Origin: Candidatus Zixiibacteriota bacterium
Lineage (GTDB): Bacteria; Zixibacteria; MSB-5A5; DSPP01
DNA: 64,000 nucleotides
NCBI GenBank assembly: GCA_022614805.1
Contig: JAKEHY010000017.1
Span: 81,758 to 145,757, forward strand
Direction of reading: 5' to 3'
Every line of letters begins with the position of its first letter. Positions within the stretch are counted from its first letter, which is position 1. Made by a program: the position numbers and the translations under genes. Below are positions 63,903 to 64,000 of this stretch, in pieces. Below the pieces are notes generated by a model. It ran no database searches, was not told where the DNA came from, and saw only the letters and a program-made list of their open reading frames with translations.

Positions 63903-64000
63903 GTACTGCCCCACCTAATTTTGGACAGGCATTCTCTTGATTTTTGACAACCAATCGGCATAGAACTGCGTGGGAGACTTCATCCCCAGCGCGCTGTGCG
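63903..64000 (-). mobile_element. IS3-family insertion sequence, right end
   Basis: Starts with TGTACTGCCCC...TTTTGGACAG, resembling the terminal repeat of IS150-type IS3 elements (TGTACTG...TTGGACG). It inserts into the ATPase gene and continues past the window, so its other end and target duplication cannot be seen. Confidence 0.8.
63916..64000 (-). CDS. IS3-family transposase, C-terminal end
   Basis: On the minus strand the frame entering from the window edge reads HSALGMKSPTQFYADWL then SKIKRMPVQN and a TAG stop at 63918-63916. The HSALGMKSPTQF motif is the typical end of the IS3 OrfB integrase core after the catalytic DDE residues. The start lies outside the window. Confidence 0.82.

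Noticed and set aside
1..64000. CRISPR arrays, tRNA or rRNA genes
   Set aside because: No regularly spaced direct repeats, cloverleaf-like segments with CCA or T-loop motifs, or rRNA cores were noticed by reading; a tRNAscan or Infernal run could still find something missed.

Overview
The window looks like chromosomal DNA of a Gram-negative bacterium of the FCB superphylum, most likely an uncultured lineage of the Zixibacteria/KSB1 kind. This is an inference from four things: a secreted protein with a C-terminal type IX-style sorting domain (QNFPNPFNP ... GIYFYKL), a TonB-dependent receptor and several outer-membrane porins, HPr kinase together with HslUV and Mla/MCE genes, and a moderately GC-rich background (mid 50s % by eye) broken by a few AT-rich accessory genes. 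No rRNA, tRNA or CRISPR array was seen.

Layout. 1-9.8 kb (+): 3' end of hprK, an MCE protein, a GH57 glucanotransferase, hemW, a fused glycolate/lactate oxidase, a secreted family of unknown role and a TIM-barrel isomerase-like protein. 9.8-13.5 kb (+): a cassette of cupredoxin (frameshifted at a C8 run), sensor kinase and outer-membrane barrel, ending in a terminator. 13.6-21.6 kb (-): a housekeeping run yicC-gmk-rpoZ-topA-xerC-hslV-hslU-argF. 21.7-23.8 kb: an NFACT/RqcH-like protein (+) and a DUF6176-like protein (-). 23.9-28.2 kb (-): a signalling module of Ser/Thr kinase, FHA protein and PP2C phosphatase. 28.2-28.66 kb: a non-coding stretch rich in nested hairpins. 28.7-31.5 kb (-): a di-heme cytochrome, Rieske protein and porin operon with a palindromic operator. 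31.9-34.3 kb (-): metK-ahcY. 34.5-39.8 kb (-): a sortable BNR-repeat protein, a membrane protein and a TonB-dependent receptor. 40-43.4 kb: an AT-rich HEPN-like gene inserted next to the threonine degradation pair tdh-kbl. 43.5-46 kb (-): Mla lipid transport genes. 46.2-51.3 kb (+): a GNAT enzyme and a ferrous-iron locus of porin, HMA-like protein, feoA, feoB and a FeoB-associated small protein. 51.4-58.5 kb (-): an MFS transporter, a TPR-TonB lipoprotein, a degenerate nucleotidyltransferase with a sirtuin, a PLP deaminase-like enzyme and a probable selenoprotein. 58.5-62.4 kb (-): an AT-rich orphan, aspartase and aconitase. 62.4-64 kb: about 1.2 kb of palindromic repeats, then an AAA ATPase gene cut by an IS3-family insertion that runs off the window.

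The strongest hidden signal is at 57951-58499. Two ORF fragments lie in the same frame and are joined by one in-frame TGA at the second cysteine position of an AhpD-like CxxC motif (CHY-TGA). A GC-rich hairpin with GGG in its loop starts a few bases after the TGA. This reads as a CxxU selenoprotein and predicts that the host has selenocysteine machinery elsewhere. Other unusual items are the cupredoxin frameshift, tandem TGTCA-N6-TGACA operators, a family of perfect palindromic repeats (one supplying the xerC stop codon), a leaderless-looking aconitase promoter, and a nucleotidyltransferase fold whose catalytic DxD has become NxN.
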